Part shown: positions 1-12,151 of the stretch, piece by piece
Position numbering within the stretch: the first letter of the stretch is position 1
How the letters are laid out: every line of letters starts with the position of its first letter
DNA from: Peromyscus leucopus
Lineage: Eukaryota > Chordata > Mammalia > Rodentia > Cricetidae
Assembly (NCBI RefSeq): GCF_004664715.2
Contig: NC_051069.1
Coordinates: 6,525,501 to 6,589,500, forward strand
Length of the DNA stretch: 64,000 nucleotides
Direction of reading: 5' to 3'
Translations under genes and position numbers: made by a program
Notes under the pieces: generated by a model
What the model was told of the DNA's origin: nothing
Seen by the model: only the letters and a program-made list of their open reading frames with translations
The model's database searches: none

Positions 1-394
1 TCCTCACACAGGACAAACTGCAAAGCTGTACTAGAAGGAGCTTCATAAGCACCCAAAAACACACAACACTGTGGGAGCCATTGCCCAAACCCTCTGGACG
101 ATGCCCATTAAGCCCTGGAGGGTTGGGGAGAGGATTACCACACTGTGGCTGGGGCCAACAGAAAGGGAGATTAATCCAAACATCCACTGATTAATCATAC
201 ATTCAGTTCAATATTCTAGGTCTCATAATTCAGGAAATGAGATAGATGGACCAGCTGGCGATTTCGCTTTCCCGATTTTGACAGGTACACCCATAAAGAG
301 GGTGACGCAGGTGTTCATCTTGTTATACGGGTGAATCCTCACCGTCTAGAACCATACGTGGTGGGTGATAGGAGAGATACATGACATATGAAGA

Positions 395-500
395 TGTTCA
401 TTTCTATAACAACCTAAAAGTCTGTCAACAGATGCCCTACATAGCTGTTAAAAAGAATGGGATACACACATATGTATACACAAATACATAATGATCTTGA
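395..500 (+). repeat. L1M-like fragment
   Basis: The phrase 'ataacaacctaaaagtctgt' followed by 'caacagatg' is typical of the 3' end of old mammalian L1. Short and diverged. Confidence 0.35.
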
Positions 501-522
501 AAAGTGTATTAAAAAGTCAAAG

Positions 523-660
523 CTTGGCCATAGTGGTGCACGCCTTTAATCCCAGCAATCAGGAGGCAGAGTCAGGTGGATCTCTGAGTTTGAAACTAGC
601 TTGGTCTACAGAGTGAGTTCTAGGACAGCTGGAACTAAACAGTGAGACCCTGTCTCAGAT
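523..660 (+). mobile_element. B1 SINE
   Basis: 'cctttaatcccagca' is near the left and 'gagaccctgtctcag' at the right. It runs directly into a GATA array that probably grew from its tail. Confidence 0.85.
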
Positions 661-663
661 ACA

Positions 664-664
664 T

Positions 665-740
<76 letters not shown>
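664..740 (+). repeat. (GATA)n(GACA)n compound microsatellite
   Basis: A run of perfect GATA units switches to GACA units with no interruption, like Bkm-type repeats. Confidence 0.95.
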
Positions 741-744
741 TATA

Positions 745-967
745 ATCAAGTTGTTGGACTGGAATGTTGGCTCTGCAGGTAAGAGCCCTTGATACTTTTG
801 CAGAGGACCCACGTTCAGTTCCCAGCACCCACGTAGTGGTCACAACCATCTGTAACTCCAGTTCCAGGAGTTCTGACATCCTCTTCCAGCCTCCATGGGC
901 ACCAGGTACACACATGGTACATGTACGTGCATACAGGCAAACACACACATAAAATAAAAATAAATCA
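745..967 (+). mobile_element. B3/B2 SINE
   Basis: tRNA-like head with 'agaggacccacgttcagttc', then 'ccagcacccac', ending in 'cataaaataaaaataaat'. Confidence 0.8.
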
Positions 968-969
968 GT

Positions 970-1107
970 TTTTTTTAAAGACAGGGTCTCACTATGGAGC
1001 CCTAGCTAATAGTCTTGAACTTTACTACATAGAATAGGCTAGTCTCAAATCACCTGCCTCTGCCTCCAAAGTACTGAGATCAAAAGTATGTATCATCATG
1101 CCTGGCC
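970..1107 (-). mobile_element. B1 SINE, diverged
   Basis: Reverse-oriented: 'gacagggtctcactatg' through 'cctgcctctgcctcc' to 'catgcctggcc'. Confidence 0.75.
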
Positions 1108-1365
1108 AATGAACAAACCTTTTTTTAAGAAATAATAAAATTGGGAAACAATATTCTGATACCATCTGTGTGTAGTCTGGTCCCATCTGTTTTTTAAATG
1201 CAGAATATGCATATGTATGGTTACATAAGCATGGATTTGTGATAGGCCATGAAGAAGCCATGATACTTCTGAGGAAGGTACTAGAAAGGTCCAGGAGGAC
1301 AATGAGATGAAACTTTTAAATGCACTATTGTTTTAGTAACTAGTTTCCAACTATAAAAGTTAAAC

Positions 1366-1480
1366 ATAGCCAGGCATGGCAGTTCCTGCCTCCCAATTCC
1401 TGCACCCAGAAGGCCGAAGCAAGGGGACCAGTGTGAGTTGGACACCATCTGGACTATAGAATGAGACCCTGTCTGGAAAA
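1366..1480 (+). mobile_element. B1 SINE, old
   Basis: Starts 'agccaggcatggcag' and ends 'gagaccctgtctgg'; the middle is heavily diverged. Confidence 0.6.
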
Positions 1481-1515
1481 AGGGAGTTAAACATGATCAT
1501 GTTAAAAAAAATTCT

Positions 1516-1673
1516 TGGCCAGGCAGTGGTGGTGCATGCCTTTAATGCCAGCACTCTGAAGACAGACAGGTAAATATCTGTGAGTTGGAGGCCAGCCTGA
1601 TCTACAGAGCTAGTTCCAGGACAGCCAGAGTTACACAGAGAAACCCTGTCTCGAAAAAACAAAACAAAAAAAT
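1516..1673 (+). mobile_element. B1 SINE
   Basis: Near full length, with an A-rich tail containing repeated 'aaaac'. Confidence 0.9.
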
Positions 1674-1809
1674 CCTCTCTGTAACACTGCATAATAATAA
1701 ATATATTTATAGAGGAAATGATAGAGAAAATATACTCTAACTGGAAAAAATGGATATAAAGTCTATCTTCAGTATGATCATAACATCTGATAAACGATTT
1801 ACAGAAACA

Positions 1810-2170
1810 ACTGGGGATGGGGACAGGGCTCAGCAGCTAAGGTACTCGCAGTCCAAACATGAGGACCCTGACTCAGATCCCTAGCACCCACATAAAAAGC
1901 CAGGTATGATGACCCCTTCTATAACCCCAGCACTGGGAGGCAAAGACAGGAAGGTCCCAGGGGCTCACTAACCAGCCAGTCTGGCTAATTGGTAAGCTCC
2001 AGATCCAATGAGAGACCCTGTCTCAAAAAATTAGATAATAAAGCAATAGAGGAAGGTACTCCAATGTCAACCTCTCGCCTCTGCACATGCACACATAGGC
2101 ATAAGCACCTCTGCACATGTGAACACACCCCTGTGCTCATGTGCACACACACACACACACAGAGACACAG
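1810..2170 (+). mobile_element. B4A SINE
   Basis: Dimeric tRNA/B1 element: 'ggctcagcagctaagg', then 'ccccagcactgggaggc', 'gtgagctccag'-type middle, and a CA-rich tail. The tail explains the (CA) run at about 2143-2161. Confidence 0.65.
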
Positions 2171-2949
2171 AGAGAGGAGAGAAGAGAGAACTAGGACTGT
2201 CCCTGTCAGTCTGGTCCCCATAAGGAGGCTGAGATCCCTACCACACCTGGCCGGCCCCCAGACAGTCCACAAGGTGGCAACCAAGTCATTAAGAGCTGAT
2301 TCTCCATTCTGCAGCCAGAGTGCGGCAGCTGTCACAACAACATTTCAAATGTCCTGTAAAGTGACAGGCTCCAGCTCTCTCTTCCTGCTGGGATTGGGGG
2401 TGGGGGTGGGGCACTCTGCCAATACCTTTACAGCAGGCCTACGACTTGGCCCCTTGTCGCTGAGATTTAAGGCTGGGAGGCTGAAGGAGCCGGAAGGCAC
2501 TATGTGAATCTGGGTAAGAGCCCAAGAGCTAACCACTTAAACTACATGAGGCGCCTTTAAGAGTCAGTAATTGGGCAGAAAAGTGAAACCAGACGAAAGA
2601 CTTCCAAGCAACCGGGAGGTTTCTGATTACATTCTGTGCCATCCTATGGAAGCAAAAGCTGCAGGGAAACAGGCGGACTAAATCTAAGTAAGAGTGAGAT
2701 GCCTCGAAATAAGAAGGCAGGGGCTGAGGAGATGCTGGTGGGTAAAGTGCTTCTCGTACAAGCAAATGACCTGGTTTGGATCCGCAGGACCCATATAAAG
2801 CCAGGCATGGCGCCGCTCATCTGCAACACTAGCATGGGGATGGGGGGGTTGCAGACAGGCAGATCCCAGGAGCTCACTGCCCAGGCAATCTAGCCAAAAC
2901 TGCAAGCTCCAGGTTCAGTAAAGCACCTTGTCTCAAAAACTAAAAAGAA

Positions 2950-3315
2950 GGGGCTGGCGAGATGGCTCAGTGGTTAACAGAACTTACTGCTCTTGCAGAG
3001 GACCTGGGTTCGGTTCCCAGCACCCACATGGTAGCTCACAACTGTCTGTAACTCCACTTCCAGTGGATCTTCTGGCCTCTACAGGTACGTGATACACATA
3101 TGCATGCAAGCAAAACATCCATACATATAAAATAAAAACAAATAGCTGGGCGGTGGTGACTCACACCTTTAATCCCAGCACTTGGGAAGCAGAAGCAGGT
3201 GGATCTCTGTGAGTTTGAGGCCAGGCTGGTCTCCAGAGTGAGTTCCAGCCAAGGCTGTTATACAGAGAAACCTTGTCTCAAAAACCAAATAAAATAGAGA
3301 CAGATAAATCTTTTT
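2950..3315 (+). mobile_element. B3 SINE inside the B4A
   Basis: Clean head 'gggctggcgagatggctcag'. The body is interrupted by a B1 just before its final 'ataaatctttttaaa'. Confidence 0.75.
3142..3296 (+). mobile_element. B1 SINE inside the B3
   Basis: Starts 'agctgggcggtggtgac' and ends 'aaaccttgtctcaaaaacc'; it sits in the A-rich 3' part of the B3. Confidence 0.85.
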
Positions 3316-3477
3316 AAAAATAAAGTGGAAAGTGATAGAAGAAGACCCCGACTCTGACTTCTAGCCTCCACACACATGCACATTATGGATATGTATGTAT
3401 ACACACAACTATCCACATACCCATATGCCACACAAACAAAAATAAATAATAATGATTATGATAATTTAAAGGTAAGA

Positions 3478-3590
3478 AGAGGCCTGGAGATATAGCTCCG
3501 TGGTGAAGGTACTTATCTAGCATTCAGCCCTCAGTATTGCAATACACTAAAGGGCGGAGGTGCTAGGCGAATAAAAAAAAGCCAAACAAA
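3478..3590 (+). mobile_element. ID/B4-like SINE, old
   Basis: 'ctggagatatagctccgtgg' and an A-rich end; the tRNA-Ala-like box B is degraded. Confidence 0.45.
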
Positions 3591-3599
3591 ACAAAACAC

Positions 3600-4415
3600 T
3601 TGAAAATAGAGAACCTTCAGGCCCACTCAATGCAGGGTAGGGGGAGGACCATGCCTGGTCCTAAACCTAGCCAACTACTAGCGAGGGCATCGATCTTAGA
3701 GTATAACCTACTATTGCCACTTTACTAGGCCAGCATAATTCCTAACTGCATCCTAAAACTTATCCTTATACCCACAGGTAAGTGTGGCTCTCGTCCTGCA
3801 TAAAAGCTTTCCCTCGCTGGGCAGCAGATGAAGACCATCACAGAAACCGCAACTGGTCACAATGCAGAGGCCAACTGGCTGTGGGGTGCCCAGCCCCAGT
3901 GGACACATCTACAACCTAACTCCTGCCCCTAAGGCTCGGGAAACCCGCAGAAGAGAAAATGGAGCCAAGGACTAGGAAGTCCTCTGCTGTGAGATTATGT
4001 CTCCTAGAAGTGACAGGGAGGCTTCACCCATGATACCTCAACAATATGGCTGTCTAAACAAGACCTGAACGATGACAGCACTGATACACATGCTAACAAG
4101 GAAGTGGGAAACCAACGAGTCCTGAGCCTAGACAAACACACAAGTGATGGCTGCTAAGAGAAGGAGAATTAGACTCTCTTCCAGAGACGAGCCCTTACTT
4201 GGCTATCCAACAGAAAGTATTCAGCTGTGGAATATCACACACACACACACACACACACACCAATAATAAGCAAAGAAAAAGAGGCCATCAAAGGGAATAG
4301 GAGGGCACAGGAGGGGCTGAAGGGAGGAAAGGGAAGGGGGAGTGATGTAATTATATTTTAATTTTATTTTTCCCCCGCCCCCGCCCTCCATATATTTTAA
4401 TTTTAAAAATAAGTC
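3600..4415 (+). mobile_element. Rodent L1 (Lx-type) 3' UTR
   Basis: Recognised from the order 'accatgcctggtcctaaacc', 'tactattgccactttacta', 'atacccacaggtaagtgtg' and the purine-rich end 'gaaagggaagggggagtgat'. The (CA) run at 4236-4261 lies inside. No coding remnant. A second copy is on the minus strand at 52700-53320. Confidence 0.5.
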
Positions 4416-4424
4416 AACAACAAG

Positions 4425-4500
4425 GGACTGGAGGACAAGTTCATGACAGAGCATGTGCTTGGCCCTTGGCTGGGTTTAATTCCCAACATCAAATATGCCC
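4425..4500 (+). mobile_element. ID-like SINE fragment
   Basis: 'gggactggaggacaagttca' to 'gggtttaattcccaac'; tRNA-like but diverged. Confidence 0.35.
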
Positions 4501-5195
4501 ACCCACTACTGCAAGACACACATGCGCAATAACATTTATTGACGGAGAATAAAAGAAGCTAAGGGCTCGAAAATCTCTGAGACAGCATCTAGCCCAACTC
4601 ACACACTGACAGAGAAAGCGCGGAGGCCCAGATAAGAATATCTTTCTTCTAAAATGACCACAAACCCAAGAAGAGGGTATTATTAAGTGACCAGAGTTAT
4701 AGGTTTCCTGCGGTGACGGGAAAGCAAGCTGGATTTAAGAAATTATGGACTCTGGGAGAACACAGCTGGCTACCCATTACATGGAAGCCACGGGGAAGCA
4801 AGGGCTCAATCCTGCAAAGTGGTCCAGCCTCACATGAATAAATCAGGAAGCCATTGTGAGCAAGACTGACACTGTCTGCTTCAGGACAAATTAGTCGGTT
4901 CCCTGAGCAAATGAGGGAGCCACCCACCTTCCCTGGGTGTGGCTGAGGGGCCAGGTCCAGAAGGCGTGGCTGTGCAGTCCCTGTGGAGGTCACAGGAGTC
5001 GAGCAGTTTTTTGTTTGTTGTTTTTAATTTGGTTTTGGTCTCCAGCCTCCAGGATGGCCTCAATGGACCCCAGGGAACCTGATCCATGGGGGTGGGGCTG
5101 GCAGGGACACCGCTCTAACAGAACAACGGCTCCTTCCTGCAGTTTGCTTTTTAGGAATACTACTTATAGAGGCAGTATTAGTATTGGGGCCTATC

Positions 5196-5575
5196 TTTGT
5201 TAGGGTTTTCATTGCTGTGATGAAACACCATGATCAAAAGCAACTTGGGGGGGAAAGGCTTTATTTCACTTACATTTCCATTTCTCAATTCATCACATCG
5301 ACAGTAGTTGAGGCAGAAACCTGAAGGCAAGGAGCTGATGCAGACACAGCCTGTGGAGGAGGGTGCTTACTAGCTTGCTCCTCATGGATTGCTCAGCCCA
5401 GGGATGGCACCACCCACAATAGGCTGGGCCCTCCCCCACCAGTCACTAATTAAGAAAATGCCCTACAGGCCTGGGTACAGCCGGATCTTATAGAGGCAGT
5501 TTCTCAATTAGGCTCCCTCCTGTCAGATAATTATATCTTGTGGCAAGCTGACATGAAACTTAGCCAACACAGGAC
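5196..5575 (+). repeat. URR1-like rodent repeat
   Basis: Begins 'gttagggttttcattgctgt', has 'ggaggcag'-type middle and 'aggctgggccctccccc', and ends 'gccaacacagg'. The family name is tentative; the sequence class recurs at 7955, 27580, 54625 and 55053. Confidence 0.6.
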
Positions 5576-5867
5576 CAGAGTTGGGGAGTCACTGTCTGTG
5601 ACCCTCCTGTGGTCATAAGGAAAACATTCACATTGGTCCAGGCCCTGACATTCTCTGACATGAGCCTTTGGAGAACTGAAGGCTGTTAGGATAATCACAG
5701 AATGATCAGGCTGAAAGGGACCTTCAAGGACATCTCACAGTCCAGTGCTCTGGATTTCCAAAGAAAGAAATAGAAACTAAGGAGACTGGTAACACATTCA
5801 AAGTCACCTTGGAAATTTAGGAACAGAGATGAGATGAGATAAAAAGTCCTCCTTAGGTAACTACATG

Positions 5868-6008
5868 AGCCGTGTATGTTGGCCTTCAATTCTAGCATTC
5901 AGGAGGCAGAGGTAGGCAGGTCTCTGGGAGTTCAAGGCCATCCTGGTCTACACAGCAAATTCTAGGTCAATCAGAGCTACATAGTGAGACCTTGTCTCAA
6001 AACAAATA
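5868..6008 (+). mobile_element. B1 SINE
   Basis: 'gccttcaattctagcattc' to 'gagaccttgtctcaaaac'; moderately diverged. Confidence 0.75.
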
Positions 6009-6208
6009 CATGCATTCATACATACATAAATATTTTTTTTAAGTAGAAGAGGGACTGGGTGGGAAGAGGAAGGGGATCAGAAGATATGAAAGGGGAACAG
6101 GTGAGGGTAATGAAAGAGAAATATGAGACAAATACATAATATATCCATATATGACTGACATAATAAAACCTATTGTTATGTATGAGTAACATATGCCAAT
6201 AAACACTA

Positions 6209-6209
<1 letters not shown>

Positions 6210-6251
<42 letters not shown>
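6210..6251 (+). repeat. (GATA)n microsatellite
   Basis: About ten perfect units. Confidence 0.95.
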
Positions 6252-6252
<1 letters not shown>

Positions 6253-6924
6253 GTAAATGCTTTCTTAGGCCAGATGAGCACTCAAGGAGGCAACAGCTAT
6301 TTCTCAAAAGCTATGTCCAAGATGTCACAGGGAAGCTTATATCTCAGCAGAGAAACAGGAACTGGGCCCTCAGGTAAGCTAATACCATTAAATAAAAATA
6401 ACATATGACCCAGTTCAGGGAAGAGAGGTAAATTACCAAGCACAATGAGCAGGCAGCCGACAGGCACACAGTAAGTCTCAGTCCTAACGGGCTGGAAACA
6501 GGACAGAGCAGGGACCTGACAGAAGAACAGACTTTTGCAGAGTGACACACAGGTAAAGCAGCAGGATGGGGGGGGAGGGGAGTTGGTGGTCAGAGACAGG
6601 TGCCAATGTCAGTCTGGCAGCACAACAAACCGCCCGGCTGACCTGGAACCCTGCAAGGCCAACGATATGCTCTTGCCTGCCAGTACCACAAAGAAAAAAG
6701 GCAGCATGTTCAAGGTAGGAATTACCACCTTGAAGTACAAGAGCAGCGAATCCTCGGGCTCTGTGGGCGCTTTCTACAAGGCCCACCATTAGTGAGGAAC
6801 AGGGAGCCAAGACCTACGTGACCAAGAGGCCTGGGAGGGGGCAGGGGGCAGAGCAGCTGATATGAGTATGGGGAGACCCAGTGAGTACAGGGTCTCCAAA
6901 GGTCTTGGACTTAATGAGGAAAGG

Positions 6925-7160
6925 GTAGACAGATGTAGTGGGCTGGACTCCTAAAAGATGTCCAGTGTCCTACCCCTAGGAAATGTGAATGTGGCCAGAT
7001 TTGGTAAGTCTTCTTAGATGAAACTAACGTGAGGATCTTGAAATGAGGCCAATCCTGAGTTACCTAGGTGAGGCCAATGACAGTGAAGCAGGAGGAGGGT
7101 AGACCAGAGAGCAGGACCCTCAGACACAGGGGGGAAAAGGTGTGAAGAACATTAAAGACT
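6925..7160 (+). repeat. Ancient mammalian interspersed repeat
   Basis: 'gtggccagatttggtaagtc', 'gaggccaatcctgagttacc' and 'ggccaatgacag' resemble an ancient LTR/DNA repeat found across mammals. Family not assigned. Confidence 0.4.
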
Positions 7161-7624
7161 CATCAGGCTCCATGAGTCAGGAAGGTACGAAATGGGCTCC
7201 CAGTGAGGGAGAACCAACCCTGACAAGACCTTGATTTCAGATTTCCGACAACTAGGAGGAATAGATTCCCATGGCTTTAAAGCACCCAGCTGATGATCAT
7301 CTGTTACAGCAACCTCTGGAAACTCATACAGCAAAGAAAAGGGGCTCAGAGATCCTTCAGGGTTCACTGTGCCCAGGGAATCTGGCTGCTGAGGACGTTA
7401 GGCCAACCAGATACAGAGGTCATACAAAGGGATGATCCCCTCACCCCAACACACACTCCTTTCTCTCAGACATTAGATTCTCTGCCAGAGCCATGGCCCA
7501 ATCCACATACCGGAGCCTCAGTCACACCTGACCCTTTTTCACTTTGAGCTTCCAGAAGACACTGGCGTCATCCTTCTCTATCCGGTAACTCGAGGCTCAT
7601 CATCATAGAGAGGTGATGTGGTTC

Positions 7625-7830
7625 AGCAAAAAGTGTTCTGGATTTGTAGTCAACGGTTCCCAATTTTAAGCCTAGACTGACTTAGAGTGTGAGCCGCACC
7701 TCTTCTGTGGAGCAAGGTCAATGGCTGTTACTTCACAGCCCATCTGACTATCAGATATAGCACGCGCAAAATGCCCAGTGTATGTCTTCTATACAGCAGG
7801 CACACAGTAAGTGCTGGCAATTGTTATTGT
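7625..7830 (+). repeat. MIR-like SINE
   Basis: A faint MIR layout ending in 'gcaggcacacagtaagtgct', the usual conserved 3' segment. Confidence 0.45.
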
Positions 7831-7954
7831 CGTGATTTACATCCTAGCAAAAGTATTCTGCAGCTGTGGCTGGAGTCCTCTTGCTCTCAATGCTATGGTG
7901 AACATTAGGAGTTCCCCAGCCTGGCTCATCGCCAGGGTACTCACTCACTAGACA

Positions 7955-8422
7955 CTGGACACTGTTCTAGTTTGCTTTTCCATTGCTGTGATAAACACAA
8001 TGACTAAGAGCAACTTGGGAGAGGAAAGGGTCTATTTCACCTTACATTTCCAGGCCACAGTCCATCACTGATGGACATCAGTCAGGGCAGGAACTCAGGG
8101 CAGGAACTCAGGGCAGGAACTCAGGGCAGGAACTCAAGGCAGGAACCGGAAGCAGAGACCACGGAGGACCAAGCCAACTGCTTGCTGGCTCACTCACTGG
8201 CTTGTGCTCAGCTAGTTTTCTCAGACAACTGAGAGTCAGCTGCCTAGAGACGGTGCTGCCCACAGTGGACTGGACCCTCCCAGATTAATCATCAAGTCAG
8301 CCTCTTACAGGCAACGAGCGCCTCAAACCCATCCGATGGAGGCCACTCCTCAGATAAGGCTCCCTCTTCCCAGGTGACTCTAGGTTGTGTCGAGTTGGCA
8401 ATAAAAACAGCCAGCACAGGCA
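7955..8422 (+). repeat. URR1-like rodent repeat with internal 13-bp tandem
   Basis: 'ttctagtttgcttttccatt' to 'gccagcacagg'. A 13-bp unit, ggcaggaactcag, is repeated about five times at 8088-8150. Confidence 0.6.
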
Positions 8423-8424
8423 CC

Positions 8425-11030
8425 TACTGTGTTCACTCCCGTTTGCCTTCAAGTCCCTTCTTCCCCAGTCACTCGCTGTGATCTCAGCTCCTAAGTGCCT
8501 CCTATACGTGTTTGTTTTGTGAATGATGAATTAATAATATTGAGTCACTCGAAGACAGTATTTGCCTCCTCTGTAAAATGGAGCTAATACTTAACCTCTC
8601 CACCTCCCCGCTCCATGGGGAAAACGAACACTAAGCAGCATCAGCATCCGCCACAGAAGGTCTTGGAGAACAAAGCACCACCCTGGTCCCACACTGTTGG
8701 TCCTCCTAGCCTGGCCCAGTCAGTGACTTATCACACCTGCCTGTGTGCAGAGGGCTCCCATCCTGGAACCTGAAAAGGCCAGCACCTCAAAAAGAACATA
8801 AAGCGTCCCGCCTTGCTTCTGATCTTGGCAGAAAGTGTGACTCAACTGTGACACTGTTCTTCCCTAGGTGTGCAGCTGGGTCCCTTAATGTCTCTGAGGC
8901 TTTCTAGAGATGCAGAAGAAAGAACTGAAGGAGACGGTGTTTGTGAACATGTTCTGTCAGTTTTACAGCTCCAACCAAAGGCGGGTTCTCCCTCCCAACA
9001 ATCACCACTGGGTAAAAGCCAGAACCGAGGTGTGTACCTCAAAGAGAATTCAGACACCACGGCTCCTTTCTGTTTTTGCAACTTTGAAACCTTCCCAACA
9101 TCAAATTACAAACTGCTTTGCTGGGAAACCAAAGATATTCTAGCCACAGCTCAAAATATCCTGACCACGGGATAAGCCGTTTTTATGAGTATGGGTAGGT
9201 TCTAATCAACTTAGCCACTTAGGTTAAAACAAACAAACAAACATTCCAGCCCTTCTCCCCCGAAACACAGATCCTTCCTCCTAAGAAAATGAACTAAGTG
9301 GAAACTGGCTTTAAGTGATAAGAGCCGGCTCTGAGGCACCCTGGGAAGACAGGCCCTTATCTGGGGACAAGCACTTTCCACTTAAAGTGTGCAGACAGGA
9401 GATTTCTCAGGGTAGGTCCCCCACTCTGAGACAGGTCCTGTGGAACCAGAGTCAATGACTTCCTCCGACTCAGACACAGGCTCTAACAATGCAGCTCAAA
9501 AGCTGAGCAATCTTAAGACCCCTTTACTGGTTTATTCAACCAGAAACAAGGAAGGCCAACCAACCACCTTCTCCGCACCCTAGAGCCTGGAGGGAGCTCC
9601 CTACACTCCAGCTCCCTGCTCCCAAACAAAGGGCCTCCTCATCCTACAAATAGTCAGCAAATGAAGGACCTCCAGGTTAGCCAAAAGGTAGTTCAAAGGA
9701 GGCTCTCTATCCCATGGTCTTGTAGGCCCACAGTCTGGACCAACCGGCCTCTTAGGGTTGTCTGTCCCACAGCTGAGGGCTGACACACCCAGCCCTGGGT
9801 GCAGGTGCCACACATCTGCAGCCCATCCACATCTTACAACTGAGGCTGCCTCTTCCTCCACGGTCCTCAATCCAGATGGGGTCTGTACACACTCATTTGC
9901 TAGCTCAGGCTCCCTTCAGGCTTCTGTTCTGGTACAGAACTATGAAGCACATGAGAAGCAGCCTGGCCTGGTAGAAGGTGCAAATGCTAGGTCGTCCTCT
10001 GACCAGTTCTGACCAGAACTGACTGCCTGGCCCAGGTACCTCCTCCCTAGAAGGTAGCCTGAGCCTATGTGAGAGCCAAAGTTACACTTTAAGTTTTAAT
10101 TACTATGCCTTGAGAAACAAAAATGCCTCTGATCTGCAAGCCCCTTTCCCAAGGACAGATAGTCCCTGAAATGCTGGAGGCTACTGTTTACGGGAGATAA
10201 CAAGCCACATGTTTTCCCTTGCCGAAACAGTTTGTTTGACCCATCTGCATCAAGTGTGCTTGATCACATGTGGGCAGGGGGTTCACAGGCAGGAAATGCA
10301 TCAGGATGTATGCTTTCCCGTGACTGGATGTAGGCTGGAGGTAAGTCAGGATGTATACTCTCGGCCCTTGATTGGACCTGATGGGAAATAGTTAAGCTGC
10401 TGCAATCAGTAACTTGGGGTCATCTTCTGGAAACGATGGACCTGACTAGAGCTCATCCACCTGGCCAGTATTTAATTAAAACTTGCTTGAGATTTGGTTT
10501 TTAAATTGTAGTAGTGGTCTTATTCTTGACCTGTGGGATTAACACCTATTCTATAAAATTTCTGTGGGGTTACTAATAGCACACAAGGCTCCTGGAATAA
10601 TGCTAAGGCCTAGTTAATGAGAATTATTCTAATGTTACCCCAGCCCTAACCCTCACCCGAGTGCATCAGTTTCTATGTCCTGGGCCCTCCTCCAAACCCG
10701 GCTCCTCCCACCTCTAGCTCTCAAGTGTGCCCTGTCCCCAGCTCTGCCCAGCCCCATGCCCTGATGGAGGGAGAGGCCTAGCAACCAGGAAGTACTCGAA
10801 GCAACTGAATGACTATTGACATAGAAAATGCAGTCCTGAAACCTGACATGGTTGGAATTCTTCTCCCTACCACATTCCACTTTTATGGTTACAGAGCAGC
10901 AGGTAAACACACTACAATCGGGTTCTGTTACACAGACTTTGTTTTGGACAGCTGCGGTGCCACTGTGCAAGATGCAAAGGTACCTGGATGACGCCGAAAG
11001 CTCCTTCAGACTCTTTGGGAGAAAAAAATG
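8425..11030. other. Unassigned intronic sequence
   Basis: A 2.6-kb stretch with no clear SINE, LTR or simple repeat, unusual for this window. A possible MIR trace ('ctgtaaaatggagctaatac') lies near 8572. A short palindrome GTTCTGACCAGAAC is at about 10006-10019. No exon was found on either strand. A candidate for conserved non-coding sequence. Confidence 0.5.
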
Positions 11031-11032
11031 CT

Positions 11033-11058
11033 AGCTAGCTATCTACCTATCTATCTAC

Positions 11059-11102
<44 letters not shown>

Positions 11103-11103
11103 T
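11033..11103 (+). repeat. (ATCT)n microsatellite
   Basis: Imperfect at the left and perfect over about 12 units at the right; it abuts the T-rich end of a reverse B1. Confidence 0.95.
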
Positions 11104-11251
11104 TTTTGGATTTTCAAGACAGAGTTTCTCTGTGTAGCCCTGACTGTCCTGGAACTCATTTTATAGACCAGACTGGCCTTGAACTCAAAAATCCACCTGC
11201 CTCTGCCTCCCGAGTGCTGGGATTAAAGGCATGCGCCACCACTGCCCGGCT
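11104..11251 (-). mobile_element. B1 SINE
   Basis: Reverse orientation with an intact 'tgctgggattaaaggcatg' block. Confidence 0.9.
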
Positions 11252-11734
11252 TGTATTGTTTTTCTATGTGACATTGATTTTAAAACAAATGTGTCAGAGA
11301 GCTATCCAACCATTGACTGTGCATGGAAGGCTTTCGTGTTCTTTTCCGTGCTCTCCACTCCTAAACCTCCCCGTGGTGTAACTCCATCTTACGTTATCAG
11401 GGTGGGTGGGTGAGCCTCTCCTCTCCGAATGAGTTGATGCCGTCATCTCTCCTTTCCACATTCACACCACAGAGTCAATATTTACCACGTTGCTAAAACA
11501 GGCACTGGTCACAGACACGGTGCCAAGTCACCTTGTCTAATCACACCAGCCGCAGCAGTCTTGGTGGCACCCGCAGGCTTTACTGTACCACGGGCCACCG
11601 CACCAGGGGGAGTGAGGCAGGCCTTCTCTGAGCAGGCGGCTGCTGGCCAGCAAGGATGCTTCTCATGAGCAGGATGTGAGAGGAGTGACGGGGAGCACTT
11701 CAAAGATGGAGAGACTAACCAGGTTTGATCGTGC

Positions 11735-11856
11735 CCTCAGGAGGCAGAGGCAGGTGGTGGGCTAGTGTGAGTTCAAGGCCACTATGGTCTACAGAGTAAG
11801 ATCTTGGAGAGAGACAGAGACAGAAATAGAGAGAGAGAGACAGAGACAGAGAGACT
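11735..11856 (+). mobile_element. B1 fragment with (GA)n expansion
   Basis: 'cctcaggaggcagaggcagg' through 'ggtctacagagtaag'. The right arm is replaced by GAGA/GACA repeats to 11856. Confidence 0.65.
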
Positions 11857-12151
11857 CCTTGAAGGAAAAGGGCCTGCCTGTGCACAAACAGCCCAGAACC
11901 AAAGCCAGGACTCTTCTGCTCCTCTGTTAATGCTCTCCGTTGTCTTATTTCGTTGAACACATCAACATGGAGAGGCAGCTGAGAAGGGAAAGGAATAAAA
12001 CTCATCAGAGGCAGAACTTAGGCCAAGTTCTCTGAGAGAATCCATTTCTCTCAAGGGTCTCCGCAGCATGGCCTGCTCTCTTGCAGTATTGACTCAGGTG
12101 GTACCCATGGCACCCTCAGTTCTCTTGCTGACGTTAAGTCATATTTTTTTA

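Larger units (their letters stand above)
2715..3440 (+). mobile_element. B4A SINE interrupted by B3 and B1
   Basis: The head and middle are at 2715-2948. The tail ('gaagaccccgactctgactt', 'cctccacacacatgcac') resumes at about 3320. The intervening 370 bp are a B3 that itself carries a B1. Confidence 0.6.

Noticed and set aside
6535..6792. Open frame on the plus strand with a lysine/serine-rich end (KKKGSMFKVGITTLK...)
   Set aside because: I do not recognise the protein, there are no splice sites or promoter, and it lies in a Dapk2 intron. A BLASTP/TBLASTN hit to a known gene would be needed to call a processed pseudogene.
10000..10025. GTTCTGACCAGAAC palindrome as a steroid receptor element
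   Set aside because: The half-sites are in the wrong orientation and spacing for the AGAACAnnnTGTTCT consensus; probably a small tandem duplication of 'ctgaccag'.
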